From positions 1 to 64,000 of the forward strand of contig JANXEA010000007.1 in NCBI GenBank assembly GCA_025059045.1: 64,000 bases of DNA, written 5' to 3'. Shown piece by piece: positions 16,289 to 25,803 of the stretch. Numbering within the stretch: the stretch's first letter is position 1; every line of letters begins with the position of its first letter. Below the pieces are notes generated by a model. That model did not search any database, was not told the origin of the DNA, and saw only the letters and a list, made by a program, of their open reading frames with translations. The DNA is from Candidatus Bathyarchaeota archaeon (GTDB taxonomy: Archaea; Thermoproteota; Bathyarchaeia; Bathyarchaeales; DTEX01). A program made the position numbers and the translations under genes.

Positions 16289-18375
16289 TTCTGTTTTCCT
16301 TCCTTTGATGGGCAATTTGGGTTGATGCAGAATGTCCAGGGACGGCGACCTTGAACCTTAAAGGTGATCATCGGCCATTCGCATAGATGACAATTTCTCG
16401 CTGCAGGTTTAACTGTACCTTTTTGCGGAAGGGGGAATGATGCTTTACATGTTCCCTCAAAGAAATTTGTGCATCCAATGAACCGTTTTCCAGTTTTTTT
16501 AGAGTAGAGTATTACAAGATCCCCTGTTTTGCATAAAGGGCAGTCTCCTATCAAACGTTGCTCCATGCGGGCCTTTCTTATGGCCTCGCTTAGCTCTTGA
16601 CCTAAAGACTCTTGTTGACTCTTCAGTTCCTTCAAGACGGTTCTAAGCTCAAGTTCCGCTTTGCTCAATACATTCTCTTTCACCTCATTTCCGTTTTGGA
16701 TCTCCTCCATACTCCTTTCAAGGTCCCTTGTTAGTTCAACCGAAATAACTTTAGGACAGTATTTATCTAAAATCTCTGTAATGTTGAAGCCTAGCTCCGA
16801 GACCACTGCCCTCTCCCCACTTACATATCCCCTTCTGTAAAGCGTATCGATTATCTCCGCCCTTGTCGCTTTCGTGCCAATTCCTTCCTCCTCCATTTTT
16901 TGGAGTAGGCTGCTAGGATTATAACGTGGAGGAGGTTTAGTGAATTTGTCTTCACGAATAACCTCGACGACCTCGACTTCCTGCCCCTCTTTTAGGGCTG
17001 GCAAAATAACGTCCTCTGAGCGTATGAAAGGCTTATAGAAAATAATCCAACCTTCATTGATTATGTGTCTTCCTCGAAGATAGAACGTGTGACCGTTAAC
17101 ATCTATTAAGACCTTCATACTTTGCCTTACTGATGGCTGACCGAAAACGGACATAAAACGTCTAGTAATAAGATCCCAAATTCTCCTCTCATGAACGCTT
17201 AATTCCCGTTCCGGCAGGTTGCCAGTTGGGTAGATAGCTGGATGTGCAGGGTCATCTTTCTTTCCCTCATTAGGCACAAGATTTTCCTGTTCTAAGAGAA
17301 TCTGGCAAAGCGGCTTGTATGTATTCTCTCGGCTTAGAGACTCGATTATCTCCCGGTAATTTATGGAAGGAGGAAGTTTTTGGCTTGAGGTTCTAGGATA
17401 AGAGATTAAAGCGTCTAGATACAGCCTTTCAGCAATGTCAACTGTCTGTCTAGGTGTATATTTGAAGTAACTGTAAGCTTCGGCTTGTAGAGTCCCGAGA
17501 TCAAATGGTGCGGGCGGGCTCTGCTGGATCATCCTTGTCTCAACACTCTTTATCCTCCCCTTTTTGCCTGAACACTCATTTACAATAGACTGCGCAGTAT
17601 CTTTCATTTCTATTACTTCACGCTCGTATTCAGCCTCCAATATTGTGCCGTCAACATTGATTCTAGCTTTTATGCTCCAGTACGGGGTTGGGACAAAGCA
17701 ATTGATCTGCTTCTCTCTCTCAACTAAGAACTTTAAGGTTGGACCCTGTACTCTCCCGGTGCTAAGCAAAGCGTATCTTCCACTATAATTCTTGGCTGCA
17801 ACTGTCATCGCACGTGAAAGATTAATTCCATACATAGCGTCCAGGAAGTGTCGGCACTCACCAGCCTCAACAATCCGATTATCAATATGCTCCAACAAGT
17901 TGCTGTATGCTTCCCGGAGCTCATCTGCAGTTAAGGTTGAAAATTTCATCCTCTTTGCTTCTACATCTTTTCCTCCGCATGCAAACTTAAGAATCGTGTA
18001 CCCAAGAGTCTCACCCTCAATATCATAATCAGTTGCCAAGACAAATTCGTCCGCTTCTTTAGAAAGAGTGGAGATTAAATCGATCCAATTCTTGGTCTCC
18101 TTCGCATCCTTTTCTACCAGGTATCTAGGAGCCCATTCAAAATTGAAGACTGGAAAAATACTTCTTTCACGTATTTTGGGCGCTACTGTGTATAAATGCC
18201 CTAAAGCCGCTACTATTATCAACCTTTCATTATCCCTAAATGCTTCGTAATATGGTACACCGTTAAACTCCCTCTTTTTCGGCGTCCCCTTCGCGTCCAG
18301 TGCCTTGGCTATACGCTCCGCCGCGTTCGGTTTCTCAGAAAGCACTAGTATGGTCTTTACGCCCTTATCCAACAC
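16285..18375 (-). CDS. topA: DNA topoisomerase type IA (topoisomerase I/III-like)
   Basis: A 696-residue type IA topoisomerase that relaxes negatively supercoiled or tangled DNA by single-strand passage. The TOPRIM domain spans about 1-160, with ILVLSEKPNAAERIA at the start and the acidic ATDYDIEGETLG. The active-site tyrosine is in DALISYPRTSSQ (about residue 326), preceded by SYFKYTPRQTVDIAERLY. The C terminus has two zinc ribbons: CPLCKTGDLV with CTNFFEGTC, and CHLCEWP with CINPNC. No helicase domain is fused, so it is not reverse gyrase. GTG at 18375 starts the frame. It overlaps the following small zinc protein by 4 bp. Confidence 0.92.
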   Translation of the reverse strand: MLDKGVKTILVLSEKPNAAERIAKALDAKGTPKKREFNGVPYYEAFRDNERLIIVAALGHLYTVAPKIRERSIFPVFNFEWAPRYLVEKDAKETKNWIDLISTLSKEADEFVLATDYDIEGETLGYTILKFACGGKDVEAKRMKFSTLTADELREAYSNLLEHIDNRIVEAGECRHFLDAMYGINLSRAMTVAAKNYSGRYALLSTGRVQGPTLKFLVEREKQINCFVPTPYWSIKARINVDGTILEAEYEREVIEMKDTAQSIVNECSGKKGRIKSVETRMIQQSPPAPFDLGTLQAEAYSYFKYTPRQTVDIAERLYLDALISYPRTSSQKLPPSINYREIIESLSRENTYKPLCQILLEQENLVPNEGKKDDPAHPAIYPTGNLPERELSVHERRIWDLITRRFMSVFGQPSVRQSMKVLIDVNGHTFYLRGRHIINEGWIIFYKPFIRSEDVILPALKEGQEVEVVEVIREDKFTKPPPRYNPSSLLQKMEEEGIGTKATRAEIIDTLYRRGYVSGERAVVSELGFNITEILDKYCPKVISVELTRDLERSMEEIQNGNEVKENVLSKAELELRTVLKELKSQQESLGQELSEAIRKARMEQRLIGDCPLCKTGDLVILYSKKTGKRFIGCTNFFEGTCKASFPLPQKGTVKPAARNCHLCEWPMITFKVQGRRPWTFCINPNCPSKEGKQK

Positions 18376-18547
18376 CTTTGCGTCATCCCTTACTGCTTTT
18401 CCTCATGGACAGATTAGACATCTCTATTGGTATACTAATAAACTTCAAACATGACATCAGGTAAATTAAACTTGTCTTGCGTTTGCCTTATTAAGTGGAT
18501 TCTCCTCTAATTCTCTTAAGTGTAGTGTATTCCTTGGAGGTTAAACG

Positions 18548-18748
18548 TTGCCTCAACAAATAATCTGCCACAAGTGTGGGCACGTCTTGTATTACGGAGG
18601 CGAATTGAAATCGCCAGAAGAGATACACCAGATGTATGAAGGGAAATGTCCAAAATGTGGGAGAGACCTTTCCTCTAGCCCTATTAATGTTGATGTCAAG
18701 CCAGCTAACAACTCCGCTGCTTCAAAATTCATAAAAAGTGAGGTTTAG
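18548..18748 (+). CDS. Small zinc-ribbon protein
   Basis: A 66-residue protein with CHKCGHVLYYGG at the start and CPKCGRDLSSS near residues 34-44, forming one zinc ribbon with a short acidic helix between the pairs (SPEEIHQMYEG). The start is TTG at 18548, supported by TTGGAGG immediately upstream. The product is unassigned. It is followed after 8 bp by holo-ACP synthase and may be the first gene of the acpS-fkbH-acp transcript. Confidence 0.7.
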   Translation: MPQQIICHKCGHVLYYGGELKSPEEIHQMYEGKCPKCGRDLSSSPINVDVKPANNSAASKFIKSEV

Positions 18749-18756
18749 GCGACCCT

Positions 18757-19143
18757 ATGTGGAATATTGGAGTAGACATAGTTGAGGTAGAGAGATTCAG
18801 AAAGATGGATTATGAAACTCATAAGAACTTCTACCAGAACATATTTACACTCAAAGAGATCGAATACTGTCTTTCACATAAAGATTCGGCTCAAAGGTTT
18901 GCCTCGACATTTGCTGGAAAGGAAGCGGTGTATAAAGCGATATCTGAGAGACTTAAGGTAGGTCTTAACGAGATAGAGATTGTCAGAGATTCTGGAATCC
19001 CCAAAGTGAATATTTATCCGGTGAGACGAGATGAATTGAATAGTTCTACAATAAAGGTTAACGTAAAAGTAAGCCTTTCACACACAAGGTCATTTGCAGT
19101 TGCATTTGCAATTGCAACATTCGAAGAGAATGAGCAAACCTGA
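18757..19143 (+). CDS. acpS: Holo-[acyl-carrier-protein] synthase
   Basis: A 128-residue AcpS-type phosphopantetheinyl transferase that moves 4'-phosphopantetheine from CoA to a serine of an acyl carrier protein. The magnesium and CoA-binding signatures are present: GVDIVEVERF (Asp7) and RFASTFAGKEAVYKAI with the key glutamate. The C-terminal VSLSHTRSFAVAFAI is also intact. The length is that of stand-alone bacterial AcpS. Such enzymes are uncommon in archaea, which lack fatty acid synthase. The likely substrate is the ACP at 20997-21239, two genes downstream. The gap to fkbH is 21 bp. Confidence 0.9.
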   Translation: MWNIGVDIVEVERFRKMDYETHKNFYQNIFTLKEIEYCLSHKDSAQRFASTFAGKEAVYKAISERLKVGLNEIEIVRDSGIPKVNIYPVRRDELNSSTIKVNVKVSLSHTRSFAVAFAIATFEENEQT

Positions 19144-19164
19144 AGAATTCGAGGAAGAAGATGG

Positions 19165-21000
19165 ATGAGTAGAGAGGAAGTATTCGGCGAGATTAGTAAG
19201 ATTCTTCAGACTGTTAGGCAGGACCCCTCATATCTCAATTATTGGCATGCTTACAAAAAGATACAGAATCTAGCACGAACAATTGAAATCCCTGAACGAA
19301 GAGGAGTGAGGATTGCCTTACTTAGCTCATTCACTATTGAACCCTTAGTCGCATGTTTAGATATAGAGTGCAGGTTAGCGGGCTTAAATCCAGAAATATA
19401 CGTTGCACCCTTTGGTCAATATTCACAAGACATTATAGACATGAACAGCCGTCTCTACATTTTCAAGCCGGACATAATCTTGGTGGCTATCGATGCTGAA
19501 TCACTCTTAAAAGATGACTTTTTTTCGAATTTTCCAAAAATTGGTGAAGAAGAGAAAAGAATCTTCCAAAATGAGGTAATAGAGCATCTAACTGGTTTAA
19601 TATCGAAACTGACGAGTCAAACGAATGCGCTGGTGCTCCTTACTAACTTCATAGTTCCAGTTTTCTCTCCATTCGGCATATTAGATAGCAAGATTGTATT
19701 AGGATTGAAGGAGTTCTTTGTGGATTTGAACACAAAACTATGCAACATTTACAGAGAGAGTAGACAAGTATATGTCTTCGATCTTGAAGGTCTCGCAGCC
19801 AAGCATGGAAAAGAAAGATGCGTTGAGGCGGAGATGCGTTTCAGAGGATCCATATTGCTCAGCAGGTCTTTCATGCCTTTAGTTGCTAAAGAGATCGCTG
19901 GTTACGTAAAGGCGTTGAAGAACCTTACTAGAAAGTGCATAGTGGTCGACTTGGATAATGTACTATGGGGCGGCATCTTAGGCGAGGACGGGTTTGACGG
20001 CATAAAGCTTGGCAGTGATCCTGTGGGGAAAGCATACGTCGATTTCCAAAAACTTCTCCTTTCTTATTATAACAGAGGAATCATTCTGGCTATAAACAGT
20101 AAGAACAATTACGAAGACGCTATGAAAGTCATAAGGGAACATCCGAATATGATTCTAAGGGAAAAACACTTTGCTGCCATGAGGATAAATTGGAAAGACA
20201 AAGTTGAAAATATGATCGAACTTGCACAGGAATTAAATATCGGCTTAGACAGCATGGTCTTTGTTGACGATTCGCCGCAAGAACGTGAGCGGATAAGACA
20301 GGCTTTGCCGCAAGTGTTAGTCTTAGAGGTTCCAAGCAGCCCCTTTAGATATGCTGAAGCGTTGATGGAATTAAATGATTTTAACACTCTGGCAATATCT
20401 GAAGAGGATAAGCTCCGCGGAGAAATGTACTACGCAGAAAGGAAAAGGAGAGATCTCATGAAGTCAGTGAGCAACATTGAAGACTTCTTGAGATCATTAG
20501 ATATGACGGCGGAGATAAGATATGCAGACAGCTTCTCGGTACCTAGAATAACAAGCCTAATCAATAGGACTAACCAATTTAACCTTACTACGAGGAGAAG
20601 AACACAGGTCGAAGTTGAAAGGATATGCTCTGAAAAAGATAAATATCTAGTTTATAGCATGAGGGTTACCGACAGGTTTGGCGACGAGGGAATCGTCGGC
20701 GTCGCAATCATAAAGAAGGGAGAGAAGGAATGGATTATAGACACATTCCTGCTAAGCTGTCGAGTTATAGGGAGAAGGGTAGAAACAGTCCTCTTGGCTA
20801 GAATAATTGAAGATGCTAGAAGAAGCGGCGTCTCTTTCTTGATTGGAGAATACATTCCAACAGAGAAGAACCAGGTTGCAAAATCCTTCTATAGCGATCA
20901 CGGATTTAAATTTGAAAATGAGGAACAAGGGGTAATGCGATGGAGGCTTAATTTGCAGGAGTCAACCGTCAAAATGCCTGACTGGGTGAAAGTAATATGA
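19165..21000 (+). CDS. FkbH-like protein (HAD phosphatase/glyceryl transferase)
   Basis: A 611-residue FkbH-family protein. FkbH enzymes take 1,3-bisphosphoglycerate, remove a phosphate and load the glyceryl unit onto an ACP. An N-terminal SGNH/flavodoxin-like region (about 1-250, with RIALLSSFTIEPLVACLDIE) precedes a HAD domain opening with CIVVDLDNVLWGGILGEDG (Asp262, Asp264). SKNNYEDAM and FVDDSPQERERIR follow. A GNAT-like C-terminal domain (about 430-600) contains FLLSCRVIGRRVE and EYIPTEKNQVA. ATG 19165 is preceded by a purine-rich GAGGAAGAAG. Its TGA overlaps the ACP start (ATGA), a strong sign of functional coupling. The acceptor of the glyceryl group is unknown. Confidence 0.88.
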   Translation: MSREEVFGEISKILQTVRQDPSYLNYWHAYKKIQNLARTIEIPERRGVRIALLSSFTIEPLVACLDIECRLAGLNPEIYVAPFGQYSQDIIDMNSRLYIFKPDIILVAIDAESLLKDDFFSNFPKIGEEEKRIFQNEVIEHLTGLISKLTSQTNALVLLTNFIVPVFSPFGILDSKIVLGLKEFFVDLNTKLCNIYRESRQVYVFDLEGLAAKHGKERCVEAEMRFRGSILLSRSFMPLVAKEIAGYVKALKNLTRKCIVVDLDNVLWGGILGEDGFDGIKLGSDPVGKAYVDFQKLLLSYYNRGIILAINSKNNYEDAMKVIREHPNMILREKHFAAMRINWKDKVENMIELAQELNIGLDSMVFVDDSPQERERIRQALPQVLVLEVPSSPFRYAEALMELNDFNTLAISEEDKLRGEMYYAERKRRDLMKSVSNIEDFLRSLDMTAEIRYADSFSVPRITSLINRTNQFNLTTRRRTQVEVERICSEKDKYLVYSMRVTDRFGDEGIVGVAIIKKGEKEWIIDTFLLSCRVIGRRVETVLLARIIEDARRSGVSFLIGEYIPTEKNQVAKSFYSDHGFKFENEEQGVMRWRLNLQESTVKMPDWVKVI

Positions 21001-21239
21001 GTGGAGAAGAAAAAAAATTGAAAGAGATAATCTCAAAAGTTCTTCTCTTAGATGAGACAAAAATATATGACGGAATCTCACGAAATGATGTTGAAGCATG
21101 GGATTCTCTCACTCATCTTATCCTAATAAGTGAAATTGAAACAGTATTTCAGATATCTTTTAGCGATGAAGACGTGATAGAGATTAATACAATAGGCGAC
21201 TTAAAAGCCAAAATGAGAAAACACGGCATCCAAATTTGA
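20997..21239 (+). CDS. Acyl carrier protein
   Basis: An 80-residue ACP. The phosphopantetheine attachment serine is in WDSLTHLILISEIE (Ser37), in place of the more usual DSL after a glycine-rich turn. The following helix II and the terminal segment INTIGDLKAKMRKHG fit the four-helix ACP fold. It starts with ATG overlapping the fkbH stop, so it is translated with FkbH. The AcpS two genes upstream should activate it. It most resembles the free ACPs paired with FkbH in polyketide and surface-polysaccharide clusters rather than a fatty-acid ACP. Confidence 0.9.
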   Translation: MSGEEKKLKEIISKVLLLDETKIYDGISRNDVEAWDSLTHLILISEIETVFQISFSDEDVIEINTIGDLKAKMRKHGIQI

Positions 21240-21243
21240 GCTC

Positions 21244-21678
21244 CTATTTTAGTGTTCTAATCGGCCTAGCCGGATATCCAGCTACAAGAGTGTAGGGAGG
21301 CACGTCCCGGTTAACGACGGATCCGGCGGCGACGATTGCACCCTCGCCAACTGTAACGCCTGGAAGAATTATGGAACCAGCCGCAATCCATGCTCCACGC
21401 CCAATCTTGACTCGGCGAGGCTCCTCGTAATAAAGTTTTAGTCTCTGATGGAATGGGCTGGCGCCTGAATGCGCCATTATAATGACACCGGGACCTATGC
21501 TAGCCTCATCTTCAATCTCGATATAATCAGGGTATTCCCCGTCAAACATGGCAAGAAATCCTATATAGACGTTTTTTCCTATCTTTACACCACATCTTCT
21601 CCATAGGCTGCTCCTAAACTGGTATACGGGTGCGATCCAAGCGAGAATGCGAAAAAGTCTACCTGTAATCTTGCCCAT
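21244..21678 (-). CDS. Left-handed beta-helix O-acetyltransferase
   Basis: A 144-residue hexapeptide-repeat acetyltransferase of the WcaF/maltose acetyltransferase kind. It has [34 protein letters not shown] with the catalytic-type histidine, [17 protein letters not shown] and [20 protein letters not shown]. The terminal [13 protein letters not shown] is typical for sugar acetyltransferases. It probably acetylates a hydroxyl of a lipid-linked or nucleotide sugar. It is convergent with the ACP gene (4-bp gap) and is the last gene of the minus-strand block with the deacetylase and VOC protein. Confidence 0.88.
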   Translation of the reverse strand: MGKITGRLFRILAWIAPVYQFRSSLWRRCGVKIGKNVYIGFLAMFDGEYPDYIEIEDEASIGPGVIIMAHSGASPFHQRLKLYYEEPRRVKIGRGAWIAAGSIILPGVTVGEGAIVAAGSVVNRDVPPYTLVAGYPARPIRTLK

Positions 21679-21702
21679 GAAATAGTATTATTGGATCTTA
21701 CC

Positions 21703-22572
21703 CTAAAAAAGCCTTGTCAAATACTCGAACAAGGTAAAATTGTCTATGTCTCCGGTTAGCAGGCAGCAAAAGGCAGCTCCATCTTTCCAGCAACCAAACT
21801 TCAGCCAATAATCCACTGACTCTGTTACCTTGGGAAACCAGCAATTGAGTTTTTCCCCGTATGCAAGTATGTCTTCAAGGATGCCGATGTATTTTTGCTG
21901 TCCAATCCTTATTGGATGCAAGTCGAACATAATTACGCCATGATCTTCAAAGGTTTCCTTCATCGTCTTTATGAAGAGTCTTGCGATTTTAGTGGGGCTG
22001 AGACCGTAGATGTCAATAAGCGTATCATCGGACCATTTGCATTGAGGTATGCAAACGAAGCTTGATTCTTTTCCATTAATCTTTATCCTAAAGAATCTTC
22101 TTAATTCGCGGTACTGCGGCCTGAAGCCTATGCTTCCCTCCCAGATAAAACCGAAACTGTCCAGAATTCTTGCAGTTTCATCTGGGCATGTATTGTAAGG
22201 AGCCCTGAACCCAGTAATCTTAACACCTAAAGATCTAAACGCGCGCAGAGCCTCCTCAATATCCCTTCTCTGTTGTTCAACGGAAAGATACCTGTAATTA
22301 AGATGCTTAAAGCCGTGGCATGCAATTTCTTGATCGTAGTCGAGGATATGGGAGATTATATCTTCATGTTTCAGGGCTATTGAGCCAACGATTGGAAACG
22401 TGAACCCTGCCCCAAATTTTTCTGTAACGGGCAGTATTTTCTCGAGTAGTTTTTTAAAGGACGTTCTGTGATATTTGATCATGTGGATGGCTTGGTCTAA
22501 GAATAAGGTTCTTCTCTCTTTCATAAGATACCTTAGCCAAGCAAGATTAGGAGACACTTGAAGCAACCACAT
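21703..22572 (-). CDS. Polysaccharide deacetylase (NodB-like) family protein
   Basis: A protein of about 289 residues from ATG 22572 (MWLLQVSPNLAWLRYL). NodB-fold motifs are present: QEIACHGFKHLNYRYLS with metal-binding histidines, and ITGFRAPYNTCP. MFDLHPIRIGQQKYIGILE follows towards the C terminus. The TGDIDNFTLFEYL acidic motif, which in many archaeal relatives is found with a WKDG sequence, is at the very C terminus (KDGAAFCCLLTGDID). It probably removes N-acetyl or O-acyl groups from a glycan. The start overlaps the VOC gene by 26 bp. A longer frame to 22638 exists but lies inside that gene. Confidence 0.82.
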   Translation of the reverse strand: MWLLQVSPNLAWLRYLMKERRTLFLDQAIHMIKYHRTSFKKLLEKILPVTEKFGAGFTFPIVGSIALKHEDIISHILDYDQEIACHGFKHLNYRYLSVEQQRRDIEEALRAFRSLGVKITGFRAPYNTCPDETARILDSFGFIWEGSIGFRPQYRELRRFFRIKINGKESSFVCIPQCKWSDDTLIDIYGLSPTKIARLFIKTMKETFEDHGVIMFDLHPIRIGQQKYIGILEDILAYGEKLNCWFPKVTESVDYWLKFGCWKDGAAFCCLLTGDIDNFTLFEYLTRLF

Positions 22573-22999
22573 CCTCTGAGTTATTCTCAGATGGATCCTC
22601 AAGGAACTCAACGAGGTAGCGGTCCTTCGTATAGACAAATGCTATTCTCTTGCCGTCATAAAGTTTCGCTTGAGATGGTCCGAAGACTTTTTTCGCTCCA
22701 CTCTTTTGAGCTTTTTCAAGAGAGAGCTCCAGGTTACCGACCACAAAGCATAGGTGATAAAGGTTGAAGCCTCTCTTGAGTAGATTAGATATGGGAGAAT
22801 CTTCACCTAATGGGCAGACAAGCTCGATTGCCGGGCCGATACTTCTTGAGTCCGAAAGAAGAACTACTTTAACCTTATTTTGCTCGTCGGCGACGATGTC
22901 AGAAACAGGCTCAAAATTGAAAAGGCTCTTGTGGTTCCTAATGGATTCATCTATATTATTTGTAGCTAATCCTATATGATGAAGTCTCAATTTCCTCAT
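22547..22999 (-). CDS. VOC-family protein (methylmalonyl-CoA epimerase/glyoxalase-like)
   Basis: A 150-residue vicinal-oxygen-chelate protein with two beta-alpha-beta3 modules. Candidate metal ligands are LRLHHIGLATNN (His), AIELVCPLGED (Glu), NLYHLCFVVGN (His) and YLVEFLEDP (Glu). Methylmalonyl-CoA epimerase is the nearest well-known relative. VOC proteins of this kind often accompany FkbH and ACP genes in glycan clusters, so an acyl-ACP substrate is plausible. It is the first gene of the minus-strand block and divergent from aglB across 130 bp. Confidence 0.82.
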   Translation of the reverse strand: MRKLRLHHIGLATNNIDESIRNHKSLFNFEPVSDIVADEQNKVKVVLLSDSRSIGPAIELVCPLGEDSPISNLLKRGFNLYHLCFVVGNLELSLEKAQKSGAKKVFGPSQAKLYDGKRIAFVYTKDRYLVEFLEDPSENNSEDVVASSVS

Positions 23000-23131
23000 C
23001 CCGCAAACCTTGATACCTAATTTTCCCTAATAAATATTTGAAATGACCCCTGGAGTATGTTTCAACCATAAATTAAATATAAATGGTAAGTCAACCAATC
23101 AAATTAAGTCTATCTGCGGAGTTCAAGAGAC

Positions 23132-25654
23132 TTGAAAGTTACATCAACATTCATTCAAGGTCTTAAGAAGATTCAGGCTCTACGACCAACGATCTCTCAT
23201 CAAGTGATTATACGATATGGTTTGTTAACCCTCATCCTCATCATAGCTTTCAGTATCAGAATGCTTCCTGCAAGATGGGGCTATTACCTCAATGAATACG
23301 ACCCCTATTATCAATACCGACAAACTAAGTATATTGTTGAAAACGGATTATTCGGCGAAAAGGGATATCTAAGTTGGCATGACTACTTAAGCTGGTGGCC
23401 ATGGGGAAACGAGATTCGAAACCACGCCTATCCTGGACTCCCCCTCACGGCTGCGTCTCTCTTTATCACATTAAAAATTCTTGGCATACCAATAATATCA
23501 AGTACTCAGCTCCATCCTGTCTTCTCTGATCCTGTCTACAACTTCTGCGTAATATTCCCGGTCCTGATGGGGACATTGTCCTGCCTCGCCATCTACTATC
23601 TTGGCAAGGATCTTGGCGGCGTCGAGGTGGGTTTATTCTCCGCCCTATTCTTGGCCTTGGATTCATCACATATAGCAAGAACCTCGCTTGGATTCTTCGA
23701 TGACGAAACAGTCGGAATACTTGGGATCATAGTATACATTGTCTTCTTCTTGAGGTCAATAGATCCGGGGAAGCCTCGTAAGATATCCATGTTGTATTCA
23801 GTAGCGGCAGGTTTAATGTTAGGATATCTCTGCATATCATGGGGAGCCTCTCGATACCCTCTTGTCATGACCGCTTTATTTGCCTTTGTCCTTTTGATAA
23901 TTGGCAGGTATACTTCGCGTCTCTTATTATCCTACGGAATAACATTCCTTTTAGCTCTTTCGATTACAGCGAGTGTTCCATATACTGGCGTTGACTTTCT
24001 ACTTCTAACCGAGGTGCTTCCAGTCTACGGAATATTCTCACTATTATCTCTCGCGGAGATTATTCGCCGCCTAAGAACAACTAGATCAAGACTCATCCTA
24101 GGGGTCATCATTATTGGCGCAGCTACGGGTCTCATATTTCTCCTATGGTCCAGAGGGATGATGGGGTGGCTGGAAGCAAAATTCCTCTCAGTTATACTCC
24201 CCTCTACGCGGTTCCAACATGCGATAATCGTATCGGTTGCTGAGCATAGCACTTCGGCATGGGGAACGTTTTATTATAACTTTGGGATAGCCATGCTCTT
24301 CTTGCCAATCGGCTTATTCTTCGCGGCGATTATGGGGACAAATCTAGGAATCTTCATGACCATCTATGGATTGACATCGGTATACTTTGCAAGTTCAATG
24401 ATTAGACTTACTATTATGATGTCGCCTGCGGTCAGTGTGTTGTGGGCGCTTGCAATAGTACGTATAGCGAGACCGGTTGCATCGATTCTAAGGGAGAGGC
24501 CAACGCCTAAAAAGAAGGCTTTAATGGGCCTTGCATTTAGTAAAGAGGCCGCGGCTGGTGTGCTGGTGCTCCTACTTCTTATGCTCACGCTCAACTATGT
24601 TTTGGGAACAGATTTCGTGGCTGGACCATATGCTCATGGGCCTAGAGTCTATGTGCAAGCCTATACGCCTACAAGCCTTGCCGCGGCGGGCATGGTTGTG
24701 AAGCCGGAGGGTATAGCAAGAGACTGGATTGATGCGTTAGCATGGATGCGGGAAAATCTCCCTCCATCGCCCAGTAGACCCGGAGAGCCTGGGACGGTTG
24801 TTGCCAGCTGGTGGGACTATGGTTACTGGATAACTGCTATCGCAAATAAGACTTCGCTTGCCGATAATGGGACTTGGAATTGGACCCAGATTGAGCAGAT
24901 TGGACTCATGTTCATGTCCAATGAAACTGTAGCGCTAGAGATTCTGAGGAAGTATAATGTGACGCATGTCGTTGTATTCACTACTTTCAATACTCAAGGT
25001 CAAATGGTGATGGCTGGCGGTGACGAGGGGAAGTGGACTTGGATGGCTAAGATTGCTGGTCTAAATGATACTGATTTTGGAAACTATACGCTTGGATGGG
25101 ACTATATAGACGCGGATAAGAATGGGCGACTAACACTATACCCATACGGAAGCGACTACACTGTCGCGAACATTAAGGGTCAAGACTCTGTACTCTACAA
25201 AATGATGACCTATGGCAGAGAGATGACCATACAAGGATATTCAAGCATTATGCTTGAGTACTTCGAGAAGGCATACTTCTCTCAAAAGCCTGGAAGCCCC
25301 AATCCCGCGCCTGGAACAAGTTACGTTCCTCTAGTCTGCATCTATGAAGTCAAATACCCGGTCATGACAGTTAGGCTCTCACAAAATAGCGGCACAGCCG
25401 GGGCTCAGGTAACGGTAAGCGGGACCTTAGAAAACATTGGCGCCCAATTTAAGATATTCTGGGATTACGTTGGAGACTGGGATGGAAGAGGCGGCCTCAT
25501 CGCTGAGGGGTATGCTAAAGGTTATAAGTACTCTGCAAATGTGACGATCCCCTCCGCCCATGAAGGTGAACATTACATAATTGTTAGGGACGAGGTTAGC
25601 GGTCTTGAAAGTAGAGTTGGATTCACATTAACTCGATTAACAGGGTCAGAATAG
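23132..25654 (+). CDS. aglB: Oligosaccharyltransferase, STT3/AglB
   Basis: An 840-residue membrane enzyme that transfers the lipid-linked oligosaccharide to asparagine of secreted proteins. The N-terminal membrane domain has the metal-binding NEYDPYYQYRQT (about residue 57) and SLGFFDDETVGI (about 190-200), with about 13 membrane helices to roughly residue 490. The C-terminal outer domain has the sequon-binding WWDYG motif within ASWWDYGYWIT (about residue 560). A beta-sandwich (about 745-835) follows at the end. TTG at 23132 is the start. AT-rich DNA between the divergent VOC gene and this gene likely holds both promoters. The length and motifs are normal for AglB. Confidence 0.93.
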   Translation: MKVTSTFIQGLKKIQALRPTISHQVIIRYGLLTLILIIAFSIRMLPARWGYYLNEYDPYYQYRQTKYIVENGLFGEKGYLSWHDYLSWWPWGNEIRNHAYPGLPLTAASLFITLKILGIPIISSTQLHPVFSDPVYNFCVIFPVLMGTLSCLAIYYLGKDLGGVEVGLFSALFLALDSSHIARTSLGFFDDETVGILGIIVYIVFFLRSIDPGKPRKISMLYSVAAGLMLGYLCISWGASRYPLVMTALFAFVLLIIGRYTSRLLLSYGITFLLALSITASVPYTGVDFLLLTEVLPVYGIFSLLSLAEIIRRLRTTRSRLILGVIIIGAATGLIFLLWSRGMMGWLEAKFLSVILPSTRFQHAIIVSVAEHSTSAWGTFYYNFGIAMLFLPIGLFFAAIMGTNLGIFMTIYGLTSVYFASSMIRLTIMMSPAVSVLWALAIVRIARPVASILRERPTPKKKALMGLAFSKEAAAGVLVLLLLMLTLNYVLGTDFVAGPYAHGPRVYVQAYTPTSLAAAGMVVKPEGIARDWIDALAWMRENLPPSPSRPGEPGTVVASWWDYGYWITAIANKTSLADNGTWNWTQIEQIGLMFMSNETVALEILRKYNVTHVVVFTTFNTQGQMVMAGGDEGKWTWMAKIAGLNDTDFGNYTLGWDYIDADKNGRLTLYPYGSDYTVANIKGQDSVLYKMMTYGREMTIQGYSSIMLEYFEKAYFSQKPGSPNPAPGTSYVPLVCIYEVKYPVMTVRLSQNSGTAGAQVTVSGTLENIGAQFKIFWDYVGDWDGRGGLIAEGYAKGYKYSANVTIPSAHEGEHYIIVRDEVSGLESRVGFTLTRLTGSE

Positions 25655-25803
25655 TTCAAATATTCAAATTATTTACCGTCGTTGGGTCAAAATGCCGTAA
25701 TGGATTGAGATGCGAACTGTTGAAAGGGATTTCTTAAATGCTTATTAATGCTTCTTGAGAGAAATCTAATCTGACCCATACTCTGCAAGTTGGGAGAGGG
25801 GCA

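Noticed and set aside
16285-18375. Reverse gyrase
   Set aside because: Only the topoisomerase domains are present; no helicase domain is fused or adjacent.
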